Positions 36,594 through 45,337 of a stretch of 64,000 bases of DNA are shown here, in pieces (the stretch's first letter is position 1; each line of letters begins with the position of its first letter). The position numbers and the translations under genes are program-made. The notes beneath the pieces were generated by a model. The model saw only the letters and a list, made by a program, of their open reading frames with translations. It was not told the origin of the DNA and ran no database searches. This DNA comes from Clostridiales bacterium (lineage in GTDB: Bacteria > Bacillota > Clostridia > Christensenellales > Borkfalkiaceae), in the NCBI GenBank assembly GCA_015055525.1, contig SVHZ01000002.1, forward strand, positions 1-64,000, given 5' to 3'.

Positions 36594-37349
36594 TTATCTG
36601 TTAAGAGCGTCGAGAACTTTTTTAGTGATAGCGTCAACGAGTTCGTCTTTATTGCAGTTAACTGCAGTAGTAGTTTGATCGCCGTAGTCGATACCGGGGT
36701 GACGACCAGGAAGGTTCATCTTCTTTCTGAGTTCCATAAGTTTCTTAAGTTGTGGACCTGGAATTTCGTGAACTGCGCCAAGTTCCATAGCGTGTTTACA
36801 AATAACTGCGTTGAATTCAACTTCTTCCATAACGAAGAACGCCTTAGTAAGGTCGCAACCAACGGTTAACGCGCCGTGATTTCTAAGTAAGAACGCGTCG
36901 TGGTTTTGAATATACGGATCAAGTGAATCGGGGATTTCCATAGTTGACGGAGTACCGTAATCACAAGTGGGAACGTCACCGATAGTGAGTACTGCTTCGG
37001 GAAGAATATATTGATCAAGGTCGATATCAGCAACGGTGAAAGCAGTTGAAACGGGAGGGTGAGCGTGAACTACTGCAGTAACGTCAGGACGTTCACGATA
37101 AACTCTCATGTGCATCTTGATTTCAGAAGACGGGTTGAGTTTACCTTCGAGTTTGTTGCCGTTTTTGTCAACTTTGATAATCATATCTGGAGTTAAAGAA
37201 CCCTTAGATACGCCTGTTGGAGTACATAAATATTCATTGTCGTTAAGTTTTACAGAAATGTTACCGTCGTTAGCAGCAACGAATCCTTTTAACCATAATT
37301 TGTGACCTACTTCGCAAATTTCCTTTCTAATTTCAAATGGTGATTTCAT
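36594..37349 (-). CDS. Class II aldolase (fuculose/rhamnulose-1-phosphate aldolase-like) with C-terminal encapsulation-peptide-like helix
   Basis: VVHAHPPVSTAF zinc ligands, HGALTVGCDL; C-terminus KDELVDAITKKVLDALNR. Confidence 0.9.
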   Translation of the reverse strand: MKSPFEIRKEICEVGHKLWLKGFVAANDGNISVKLNDNEYLCTPTGVSKGSLTPDMIIKVDKNGNKLEGKLNPSSEIKMHMRVYRERPDVTAVVHAHPPVSTAFTVADIDLDQYILPEAVLTIGDVPTCDYGTPSTMEIPDSLDPYIQNHDAFLLRNHGALTVGCDLTKAFFVMEEVEFNAVICKHAMELGAVHEIPGPQLKKLMELRKKMNLPGRHPGIDYGDQTTTAVNCNKDELVDAITKKVLDALNR

Positions 37350-37393
37350 AATAATTTCCTTTTCCTTTATATTATTTTATATATATTTATTTA

Positions 37394-38581
37394 TTATTTA
37401 GATAAGTTAAGAGTGTCAAGCGCGATCATGTATTCTTCGTTGGTTGGGATTACGTAAACTTTAACTTTACTATCCTTTTTACTAATTTCTCCAACTGTGC
37501 CCGACGGAATATTCTTGTTTGCGTCTTTATCAAAGTCAACGCCTAAGAAGGTGAGTTCGCTTGCAACTTCTTCGCGAAGCGCTCTATCGTTTTCGCCAAT
37601 GCCGGCTGTGAACACGATTGCGTCAACGCCGTCCATTTCAGCAACGTAAGAACCGATAATCTTCTTAATGTTGTGAACTAAAATTTTAAGCGCGAGTTTT
37701 GCTCTTTCGTTTCCTTCTGCGGCAGCCGCTCTAATATCACGGCAGTCGCTTGAAATTCCAGATACGCCTAAGAGACCGCCTTGCTTAGTAATAAGTTTGT
37801 CTGCCTCTTCGCCCGTAATTCCTTTAACCTTTTCAATGTAAGGAACGATAGTCGGGTCGATTGCGCCACTTCTAGTTCCCATTGGAACGCCGTCTTGCGG
37901 AGTAAAGCCCATTGACGTGTCGATTGCCTTTCCGTTAACCGTTGCGGTTATTGAAGAGCCGTTACCTAAGTGGCAAGTAATGATTTTTGAATTTTTGTTT
38001 CCAAGTAAATCCATTGCAACGCCTGCAACGTATCTGTGAGAAGTTCCGTGGAAACCGTATCTTCTAATCTTAAATTCTTCGTAAAGTTCGTAAGGGATAG
38101 GATAAATGTAAGCGTGGGGTTCCATAGTTGAGTAGTAAGAAGTATCGAATACGCCAACGTGGTTAATATTTGGCATAACTTCCTTGCACGCTTTGAAACC
38201 GCTGATTGCCGGTGGGCCGTGTAAAGGATTGATTCCCACAATGCTTTCAAGGTATTTCATTTCTTCATCGCCAAGGATCGTTGATTTTTTAATTTCACCG
38301 CCGTGAGCGAATCTGTGGCCAACCGCTACGATTTCGTCAATTGAAGAGATAACGCCTTTTTCGCTGTCAGTCAAGAGTGATAAAACAAGTTTAATTGCCG
38401 CTCTGTGATCGGGGAAGTCCGCTTCAATTTTGTAATCGGGTTTGCCGGGGCATTTGTGAGTGATAACGCCGTCGATTCCGATACGTTCGCAGTTGCCTTT
38501 TGCAAGAACGGTGTTAGTAGCCATATCAAAGAGTTGATATTTAAGTGATGAGCTACCTGCGTTTACAACGAGAATTTTCAT
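37394..38581 (-). CDS. ackA: Acetate/propionate kinase
   Basis: MKILVVNAGSSSLKYQLFD, HRFAHGG, GFHGTSHRYVA, full length 395 aa. Confidence 0.97.
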   Translation of the reverse strand: MKILVVNAGSSSLKYQLFDMATNTVLAKGNCERIGIDGVITHKCPGKPDYKIEADFPDHRAAIKLVLSLLTDSEKGVISSIDEIVAVGHRFAHGGEIKKSTILGDEEMKYLESIVGINPLHGPPAISGFKACKEVMPNINHVGVFDTSYYSTMEPHAYIYPIPYELYEEFKIRRYGFHGTSHRYVAGVAMDLLGNKNSKIITCHLGNGSSITATVNGKAIDTSMGFTPQDGVPMGTRSGAIDPTIVPYIEKVKGITGEEADKLITKQGGLLGVSGISSDCRDIRAAAAEGNERAKLALKILVHNIKKIIGSYVAEMDGVDAIVFTAGIGENDRALREEVASELTFLGVDFDKDANKNIPSGTVGEISKKDSKVKVYVIPTNEEYMIALDTLNLSK

Positions 38582-38659
38582 TTTAACTTAACTCCTTATT
38601 ATTTTAGATTTGCGTGTTTTGTTCAAATAAACGTTATATATAAACAGTTTCTTGGCTAA

Positions 38660-38688
38660 ATGATATCATATATTTTCGTTTTTGTCCA
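38660..38688 (-). promoter_or_regulatory. Candidate promoter for the ackA-BMC operon
   Basis: Minus strand TGGACA-N17-TATCAT. Confidence 0.5.
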
Positions 38689-38703
38689 TATATGTTCATT
38701 ATG

Positions 38704-38733
38704 TTGACAAAAAAACTTTTTTATGCTATGATA
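38704..38733 (+). promoter_or_regulatory. Candidate promoter of the DeoR-family regulator gene
   Basis: TTGACA-N18-TATGAT. Confidence 0.6.
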
Positions 38734-38734
38734 T

Positions 38735-38764
38735 GAACATAAATGAACACAAATGAACAAAATT
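38735..38764 (+). promoter_or_regulatory. Putative operator: three direct TGAACAnAAA repeats with 10-bp period
   Basis: TGAACATAAA TGAACACAAA TGAACAAAAT; inverted TGTTCA copies also at 38693 and 38620. Confidence 0.6.
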
Positions 38765-38804
38765 CGGTGTTTTTTTACTAAATTTCGGAAAAAGGAGGGA
38801 GATT

Positions 38805-39542
38805 ATGGCGCTCAACGAAAGGCAAGACGGCATTTTAGGTATAATCAAAGAGCAAAAAAAAGTTACCGTAACTGAACTTGCGTCAATATTTTTCGTAAGC
38901 GAAGCGACCATAAGGCGTGACCTTGCCGAAATGAAAGACATGGGCTTGGTTGAAAGAAGCCACGGTGGCGCGTTCCTTCCTGAAAACTCTGAAGAAGTTT
39001 CTCTTTTTTATCGTATGGAGAGAAACCCCGGCGAAAAGGATAGGGCGGCGAGCAAAGCGCTTCCGCATATTCCGCCTTTTAAGTCGGTGTTCATTGACAG
39101 TTCTTCAACGGCGCTTGCGTTAGCGGAAAAGATGGACTTTTCGTATAAGACGGTAGTAACTAACAACTTGCAAACGGCAATTCAACTTTCTAAAAAGCCT
39201 AACGTAACGCTAATTTTACTTGGCGGAGCGGTGCAGTATAACACCAACTCGACGCAAGGTAGTTGGACGGCTAAGCAACTTGAAGATTTCTCGTTTGACT
39301 TAATGCTCAGTTCTTGCGCTTGCGTTATAGGCGGAGCGACTCACGAACGTTCGCTCGACCAAAAGGAAATAAAAAGGGTTGCCTTTGAGCGTTCGCAGAA
39401 AAGAATACTCATTATAGACCATACTAAGTTTGAAGCCAGCGCGACGTACCGCGCAAAAGACCTGTCGGAATTTGATTTAGTCGTAACCGACAGTTTCCCC
39501 CCACCCGAACTCGACGACGGTTCGATAAAATTTGTTTATTAA
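38805..39542 (+). CDS. DeoR-family transcriptional regulator
   Basis: N-terminal DeoR HTH (RQDGILGIIKEQKKVTVTELASIFFVSEATIRRDLAEM), sugar-phosphate sensor domain; divergent from BMC operon. Confidence 0.93.
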   Translation: MALNERQDGILGIIKEQKKVTVTELASIFFVSEATIRRDLAEMKDMGLVERSHGGAFLPENSEEVSLFYRMERNPGEKDRAASKALPHIPPFKSVFIDSSSTALALAEKMDFSYKTVVTNNLQTAIQLSKKPNVTLILLGGAVQYNTNSTQGSWTAKQLEDFSFDLMLSSCACVIGGATHERSLDQKEIKRVAFERSQKRILIIDHTKFEASATYRAKDLSEFDLVVTDSFPPPELDDGSIKFVY

Positions 39543-39571
39543 CGAGCATTTGAAAGATAAAAGGAGAAGTT

Positions 39572-40330
39572 ATGATTATTCAAGATTTACATGCTCATAC
39601 TTATTACTCTTTCTGTTGTAGTGACAAGCCTGAAAAGGTTGTTGAAACTGCAATAGCGGGCGGTATTCAAATGCTCGGAATTTGCGACCACAGTTACGGG
39701 GTTGGTTGCGCGAGAAAGGAATTCTGCTACGATAAAGGAACAAATCTTTCCGCAGATTACGGTTTAACGCTTCAGCGTTATTACGACCACATGAGCGCGG
39801 TTAGAGATAAGTATAGAAACAGAATAAAGATACTTTGCGGAATAGAAGTTTCAACGCTAATGGGTAACGACAGTTACGCTCTTCCAGACGGCGCTGACGT
39901 TTCTATGTTTGATTTTGCGCTCGTTGAAAACTTAGACCAAGTAGGGCGTTCAACGGCTCGTGGCGATATTTTCACTTTTGCAAAAAGGCTTAAATGCCCC
40001 GTGGGTATTGCGCATACCGATATGTTTAGATTTATCGATCGTTTAGGCGAAGATCCGCTTAAATATTTTAGAAAAATGGCGGAATGCGGAATTTTCTGGG
40101 AGATAAACGTTAACTTTGATAGTCTTCACGACTTCAAAACACACGATTACGTTACCGAATTTTTCAAAAACAAGCGCCAGCAAGAAATAATCAAGCAATC
40201 GGGGGTAAGGCTTTCCGTTGGCTTTGATGGGCATAACGTAAGAGAATACAAAGCGCCAAGGGTAAAAAACGCTTGCAATATGCTTAAAAATATGGGAATA
40301 CGCTTAGCGTTTGAAACGAGGTTAATTTAA
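39572..40330 (+). CDS. PHP-domain phosphoesterase
   Basis: DLHAHTYYSFC, CDHSYGV, GIEVSTL, AHTDMF, GFDGHNV. Confidence 0.85.
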   Translation: MIIQDLHAHTYYSFCCSDKPEKVVETAIAGGIQMLGICDHSYGVGCARKEFCYDKGTNLSADYGLTLQRYYDHMSAVRDKYRNRIKILCGIEVSTLMGNDSYALPDGADVSMFDFALVENLDQVGRSTARGDIFTFAKRLKCPVGIAHTDMFRFIDRLGEDPLKYFRKMAECGIFWEINVNFDSLHDFKTHDYVTEFFKNKRQQEIIKQSGVRLSVGFDGHNVREYKAPRVKNACNMLKNMGIRLAFETRLI

Positions 40331-42306
40331 TGGAAAAATTTTATTGTAATATTGAAAATAGCAGGGTTATTTTTGGAAACGACTTAATAGAACTCAACCT
40401 TGAAAAAGTAGGTGGTAAGGTTTTTATTAAAAACCTTAAAAATAAAAAAACGGGCTATAATTTTACTAATAGTGAAGAAAATCTTCCAATAGTTTATATC
40501 CCGGGTTTTGATTATGAAAACGCAACCGTTTTATTTGAAAATTCAGATGAAAACGATAAACTTTTAATGACTTTCAAAACGGAAGACGCGAGCATTTTTT
40601 ACACACTTTCACTCTTTGAAAATCTTCCCGTTTTCAATGCAAAAGTTAGTTTAGAAGGTCGTTTTAACTCAAACGTTAAGGTTACAAGCGAACTTGTTCC
40701 AGACGGGGTGCTTGGCGGTAAAACGGTAATAATGAAAGAGTGGATTCCGGAAAATGCAAGTATCGTTGGCGTTCCGTTTTATGAAAACCACTTAAACCTT
40801 ACAAGAGTTGAACTTTTCGACGCGACTGACGATCACAACCTTGTAAAAAGAGAAGAAACGTTTGAACTTTTTAGCCCTTGGTCTAAAAATTATCAAGGCA
40901 ATATTTTTATCGTAGACGATTTTACTAAAAATCAAGCGGTAATGCTCGTAAAAGAAGCGCCTTGCAAAATTGCTCAAACGGGATATAGCGATTTTGATTT
41001 CTTCTTCAATAAGCATAGAACTGTGGCTGTAACGGGCATCGGTTTATCTTTTGATAAACCGTTTGATATAAAAAGCGACGTTCCTTTATATTCCGCAACT
41101 GTAATTGTTGGCGATAAAAACTCGGTAATTAGAGATTATCACGAGTATTATTTAAGGGGAGTTTCTTCCGTTCAACGCTATCCGCAAATACTTTCTAACA
41201 CTTGGGGTGACGGCCACGCAGATAGTTCAATAAACGAAGAATTTATGCTCAAAGAACTCGATACCGCTAACTTTTTAGGGGTTGATATAGTTCAACTTGA
41301 CGACGGTTGGCAAAAAGGTCATACCGCAGGTTCTCACGTTAAAAAAGGTGGCGCGCAAATTGGCGAAGGCATGTACGACCAGCAAAGAGATTTTTGGGAC
41401 GTTAGAGAAACTTTCCCAAACGGTTTAGTTCCTATTTTAGAAAAAGCCAAAGAATATGGTATTGAAATAGGCTTATGGTATTCTTGCGACGCAACAGACG
41501 ATTATAAATATCTTCAAACGGATATTAAAAACGTTATTGAACTTTACAATAAGCACGGCGTTTCCACCTTCAAAATCGACGGAATTAGAATTAAAAATAA
41601 AACTTGCGAAAACAACGTTTATAAGATTTTAGCAGAGATTAGAAAGGCAACTGAAAACAACGTAAAAATCAATATGGATATAACGGCTGGAAAGCGTTTC
41701 GGTTATTTATATAACCGAGAGTTCGGCAATTTGTTCTTAGAAAACAGATTTACAAGGGGTAGAACTTACTATCCTTATAGAACGCTCAAAAACCTTTGGG
41801 AACTTTCTAAATACGTTCCAACAGCGCGTTTCCAAATAGAAGTTTGTAACGTTTCAAGCAACCTTGATATGTACGAAGGGGATAGCTTAGCTGTCAACAC
41901 TTATTCTCAAGACTATGCGTTTGCGATTTCAATGGTTGCAAACCCACTTTTGTGGATGGAGATGCAAAATTTAAGCGAAGAAGATAAAGTTAAACTTCAA
42001 GCGATAATTTCCGTTTATAAAAAAGAGAGAAATTCACTTACAAACTGCTTTATCGAGCCTATCGGCGAAAGTCCTTCGGGAATAGGCTTTACGGGTTTTA
42101 GAGCAAGCGACAAAGTAGGTGGCGGATACCTTCTTTTATTCAAAGAAAAAAATAGCGATAAAATCTATGATTTTAACGTAAACTTAAAAGGCAAAAAATT
42201 ATCCGTCCTTTATAACTCTTCTAACTTAAAAGTAAAAATTAAAGGGGATAAGGTAAGGCTTATAGGCGGAGAGCCAAATTCGTTTATCTTTATAAAATAT
42301 AAGTAA
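40330..42306 (+). CDS. GH36-like alpha-galactosidase
   Basis: VDIVQLDDGWQKG and KIDGIRIKNK blocks; start overlaps upstream stop. Confidence 0.8.
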   Translation: MEKFYCNIENSRVIFGNDLIELNLEKVGGKVFIKNLKNKKTGYNFTNSEENLPIVYIPGFDYENATVLFENSDENDKLLMTFKTEDASIFYTLSLFENLPVFNAKVSLEGRFNSNVKVTSELVPDGVLGGKTVIMKEWIPENASIVGVPFYENHLNLTRVELFDATDDHNLVKREETFELFSPWSKNYQGNIFIVDDFTKNQAVMLVKEAPCKIAQTGYSDFDFFFNKHRTVAVTGIGLSFDKPFDIKSDVPLYSATVIVGDKNSVIRDYHEYYLRGVSSVQRYPQILSNTWGDGHADSSINEEFMLKELDTANFLGVDIVQLDDGWQKGHTAGSHVKKGGAQIGEGMYDQQRDFWDVRETFPNGLVPILEKAKEYGIEIGLWYSCDATDDYKYLQTDIKNVIELYNKHGVSTFKIDGIRIKNKTCENNVYKILAEIRKATENNVKINMDITAGKRFGYLYNREFGNLFLENRFTRGRTYYPYRTLKNLWELSKYVPTARFQIEVCNVSSNLDMYEGDSLAVNTYSQDYAFAISMVANPLLWMEMQNLSEEDKVKLQAIISVYKKERNSLTNCFIEPIGESPSGIGFTGFRASDKVGGGYLLLFKEKNSDKIYDFNVNLKGKKLSVLYNSSNLKVKIKGDKVRLIGGEPNSFIFIKYK

Positions 42307-42307
42307 A

Positions 42308-42550
42308 ATGAAAGGAATAAAATTATCACACGGAACTATATTTATAACAGACGGGCTAATAACGGTTAGAGTGTTAGCGTCGGGGCAAGTTGGCGTTTCC
42401 CCCGTAACTTACAATACTTTAGAGTGGGAACTTCAAAGCGAAAATCCTAACGGTTGGGATTATCTCACAGCGGGCGAGATAGAGAGTTTAGAAAAATATC
42501 AAGAAATACTTTTAGTTTTTGAAAATACACGCAAATTATTAAAGATCTAG
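42308..42550 (+). CDS. Small hypothetical protein
   Basis: 80-aa ORF directly after the GH36 stop. Confidence 0.4.
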   Translation: MKGIKLSHGTIFITDGLITVRVLASGQVGVSPVTYNTLEWELQSENPNGWDYLTAGEIESLEKYQEILLVFENTRKLLKI

Positions 42551-42567
42551 TTAGTAATTGCAATAAA

Positions 42568-42600
42568 AAACGCGGTGAAAAATCACCGCGTTTTTTATAT
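42568..42600. terminator. Bidirectional terminator
   Basis: AAAAACGCGGTGAAAAATCACCGCGTTTTTT. Confidence 0.85.
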
Positions 42601-42611
42601 TATAAGTTCTT

Positions 42612-43970
42612 TTAGAACTTAAAGTAGTTTTTAGCGTTTTCGTAAGCAATGCCTTTTACGATTTTTTCTAAAACTTTATAGTCTTTGGGGAATTCCCCGT
42701 CTTCAACCCACTCGCCGATTAAGTTGCACATTATTCTTCTAAAATATTCGTGGCGAGTGTAAGAAACGAAACTTCTACTATCCGTGAGCATACCAACGAA
42801 TCTTGCAATCATGCCAAGGTTAGCGAGCGAACGCATTTGATCAATCATGCCGTCTCTTTGGTCGTTAAACCACCAACCCGAACCAAATTGAATTTTTCCG
42901 GGGATTCCACCGCCTTGGAAGTTTCCAAGCATAGTGGCGAGAACGTAATTGTCCTTAGGATTAAGAGTATAAAGAATAGTCTTGGGAAGAACGTCGTCAC
43001 GCTCTAAAGAGTTAAGGAATTTTGCTAAGTTTTCAGCAATGCAAAGGTCGTTAATACTGTCAAATCCAACGTCTGCGCCCATTTTTTCATACATTTTAGA
43101 GTTGTTGTTTCTAAGCGCGCCGATATGAAGTTGCATAGTCCAAGAAAGTTTAACGTATTCTTTAGCGCAAATTTTTAAGATAGCGCATTTATAAGCGTCG
43201 ATTTCTTCTTTTGAAAGAGTTTCGCCGTTCATAAATTTGTTAAACACTTCTTCGGGGTTGCCTTCGGAATACGGAACGTATTCTAAAGCGTGGTCTGAAA
43301 GCCTACAACCGTGGTCGTGGAAGAATTTAATTCTATCAACGATAAATTTTTCAATTTCGCTATAAGATTTTGCGCCTATTTGTTCAAGATAAGGCTTGAA
43401 AGTTGCTTGGTCAATGTTCATAAGTTTATCAGGGCGCATAGTAGGTAAAATCTTCACGGGGAAGTCTTTTAACTGCTCGTGATATTCAAGGCTATCGGCA
43501 GGGTCGTCCGTAGTACAAATAACTTCAACGTTAGAGCGTTTGATAAGTTCTTGCGCACGGAACTCTTCTTTTGCTAAGCACTCGTTAACTTTGTCCCAAA
43601 TTTCCTTGCAAGTATCTTCGTTAAGCGTTTTGTCTATGCCGAAGTATCTTTTAAGTTCAAGATGCGTCCAATGATAAAGGGGGTTTCCGATGAGAAGGGG
43701 TAATGTTTTAGCAAATTCTAAAAATTTTGCGTATTCGTCTTTATCTCCAGTGACAAAATCTTCGGTAACTCCGTTAGTTCTCATTTGACGCCACTTATAG
43801 TGGTCGCCACCCAAGAAAAGGTCGAAAGCATTTCTAAATTGATAGTTTTCGGCAATCATTTTGGGGTTTAAGTGACAATGGTAGTCGATAATCGGCAAAT
43901 CTTTAACCATTTTGTAAAGTTTTCTTGCCGTTTTGTTTTTAAGCATAAAATTGTCTTTTATAAAACTCAT
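42612..43970 (-). CDS. uxaC: Glucuronate/uronate isomerase
   Basis: DLPIIDYHCHLNPKMIAEN; SLANLGMIARFVGMLTDSRSFVSYTRHEYFRRI. Confidence 0.95.
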   Translation of the reverse strand: MSFIKDNFMLKNKTARKLYKMVKDLPIIDYHCHLNPKMIAENYQFRNAFDLFLGGDHYKWRQMRTNGVTEDFVTGDKDEYAKFLEFAKTLPLLIGNPLYHWTHLELKRYFGIDKTLNEDTCKEIWDKVNECLAKEEFRAQELIKRSNVEVICTTDDPADSLEYHEQLKDFPVKILPTMRPDKLMNIDQATFKPYLEQIGAKSYSEIEKFIVDRIKFFHDHGCRLSDHALEYVPYSEGNPEEVFNKFMNGETLSKEEIDAYKCAILKICAKEYVKLSWTMQLHIGALRNNNSKMYEKMGADVGFDSINDLCIAENLAKFLNSLERDDVLPKTILYTLNPKDNYVLATMLGNFQGGGIPGKIQFGSGWWFNDQRDGMIDQMRSLANLGMIARFVGMLTDSRSFVSYTRHEYFRRIMCNLIGEWVEDGEFPKDYKVLEKIVKGIAYENAKNYFKF

Positions 43971-45337
43971 AAGGTAACACCGTCCTTAAATATTGATATT
44001 TCACGATAATCGTGAATTTCGTTTTTAGTCTTTTTACCGCTTGCAACGGAAACGACGTAATTAAGAAGTTCGTCGGTAAGCGGATTTCCGTCTAAAACGG
44101 GGCTAGCGTCAAAGTCAATCCACTCTGGTTTTCTCTCCGCCAACGAGTGATTTGTTGCAATTTTGATAGTTGGAACGGGAGCGCCTACGGGAGTTCCACG
44201 ACCGGTCGTGAATAAAATGATATGTACGCCCGACGCCATAAGGTTGGTAATCGCTACGATATCGTTTCCCGGTCCGTTTAATAAAGAAAGTCCGTTTTTA
44301 GTAAGAACGTCGCCGTAATCGAGAACGTCAACCACCTTTGAAAGCCCACCCTTTTGAATACAGCCAAGCGACTTTTCTTCAAGCGTTGTAATACCGCCTT
44401 TTTTATTGCCCGGGGACGGGTTTTCGTAAATAACTTGGTTGTGCCTTGTATAATAGTCCTTAAAATCGTTGATAAGTTTAACGGTTTTATTGAAAACTTC
44501 TTCGTTTTCCGCGCGTTTCATAAGCAAATGCTCTGCGCCGAACATTTCAGGAACTTCGGTTAAAACGCAACTTCCGCCCATAGCGATAAGTTTATCTGAA
44601 AGCCTGCCTACGAGCGGGTTAGCGGTTATACCGCTATAACCGTCGCTCCCACCGCATTTAAGACCGAGTTTGAGTTTTGAAATGGGGATAGGTTGTGGCT
44701 TAAACTTTTTAGCGTACTTTTGAAGTTCTTTTACGAGTTTAACGCCTTCTTTAACGTCGTTCTTAACGTCTTGAGTGTTAAGGAACTTAACTCTTTTTGA
44801 ATCCCAAGAGCCGAGAACGGTTTTGAAGAGTTCGATATTGTTGTTTTCACAGCCCAAACCGAGAACTAAAACGCCTGCGGCGTTGGGGTGATTAACCATA
44901 CCTTTAAGTATTGTTTGAGTAATTTTTTGATCGTCGCCAAGTTGAGAACAGCCAAACGGGTGGGGGAAACATTTAGCCCCCGTCTTTTTAGCGATTGCCT
45001 CGGCAACTTTGTTAACGCAACCAACGGTATTTACAATCCAAATTTCATTTCTAATACCAACGTCGCCGTTATCTCTAACGTAACCTAAAAAGGTAAGGGA
45101 AGAATCTTCTTTTTGAATATCGTAAAATTCGGGTTCGTAAACGTAAGTTATGTTTCCAGATAAGTTAGTTTTAACGTTGTGAGAGTGAACGTGGTCGCCC
45201 TTTTTAATATCTTCGGTCGCGTGGCCGATAGGGTTGCCGTATTTAATGATGTGTTCGCCCTTTTTGATATCTCTAATGGCGTACTTATGCCCGTCGTTTA
45301 AGTTAACTTCAACGTTGTCAAGTTTATTTATTAACAT
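43967..45337 (-). CDS. uxaA: Altronate dehydratase
   Basis: FPHPFGCSQLGDD, GLKCGGSDGYSGITANP, full length; stop/start overlap with uxaC. Confidence 0.94.
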   Translation of the reverse strand: MLINKLDNVEVNLNDGHKYAIRDIKKGEHIIKYGNPIGHATEDIKKGDHVHSHNVKTNLSGNITYVYEPEFYDIQKEDSSLTFLGYVRDNGDVGIRNEIWIVNTVGCVNKVAEAIAKKTGAKCFPHPFGCSQLGDDQKITQTILKGMVNHPNAAGVLVLGLGCENNNIELFKTVLGSWDSKRVKFLNTQDVKNDVKEGVKLVKELQKYAKKFKPQPIPISKLKLGLKCGGSDGYSGITANPLVGRLSDKLIAMGGSCVLTEVPEMFGAEHLLMKRAENEEVFNKTVKLINDFKDYYTRHNQVIYENPSPGNKKGGITTLEEKSLGCIQKGGLSKVVDVLDYGDVLTKNGLSLLNGPGNDIVAITNLMASGVHIILFTTGRGTPVGAPVPTIKIATNHSLAERKPEWIDFDASPVLDGNPLTDELLNYVVSVASGKKTKNEIHDYREISIFKDGVTL

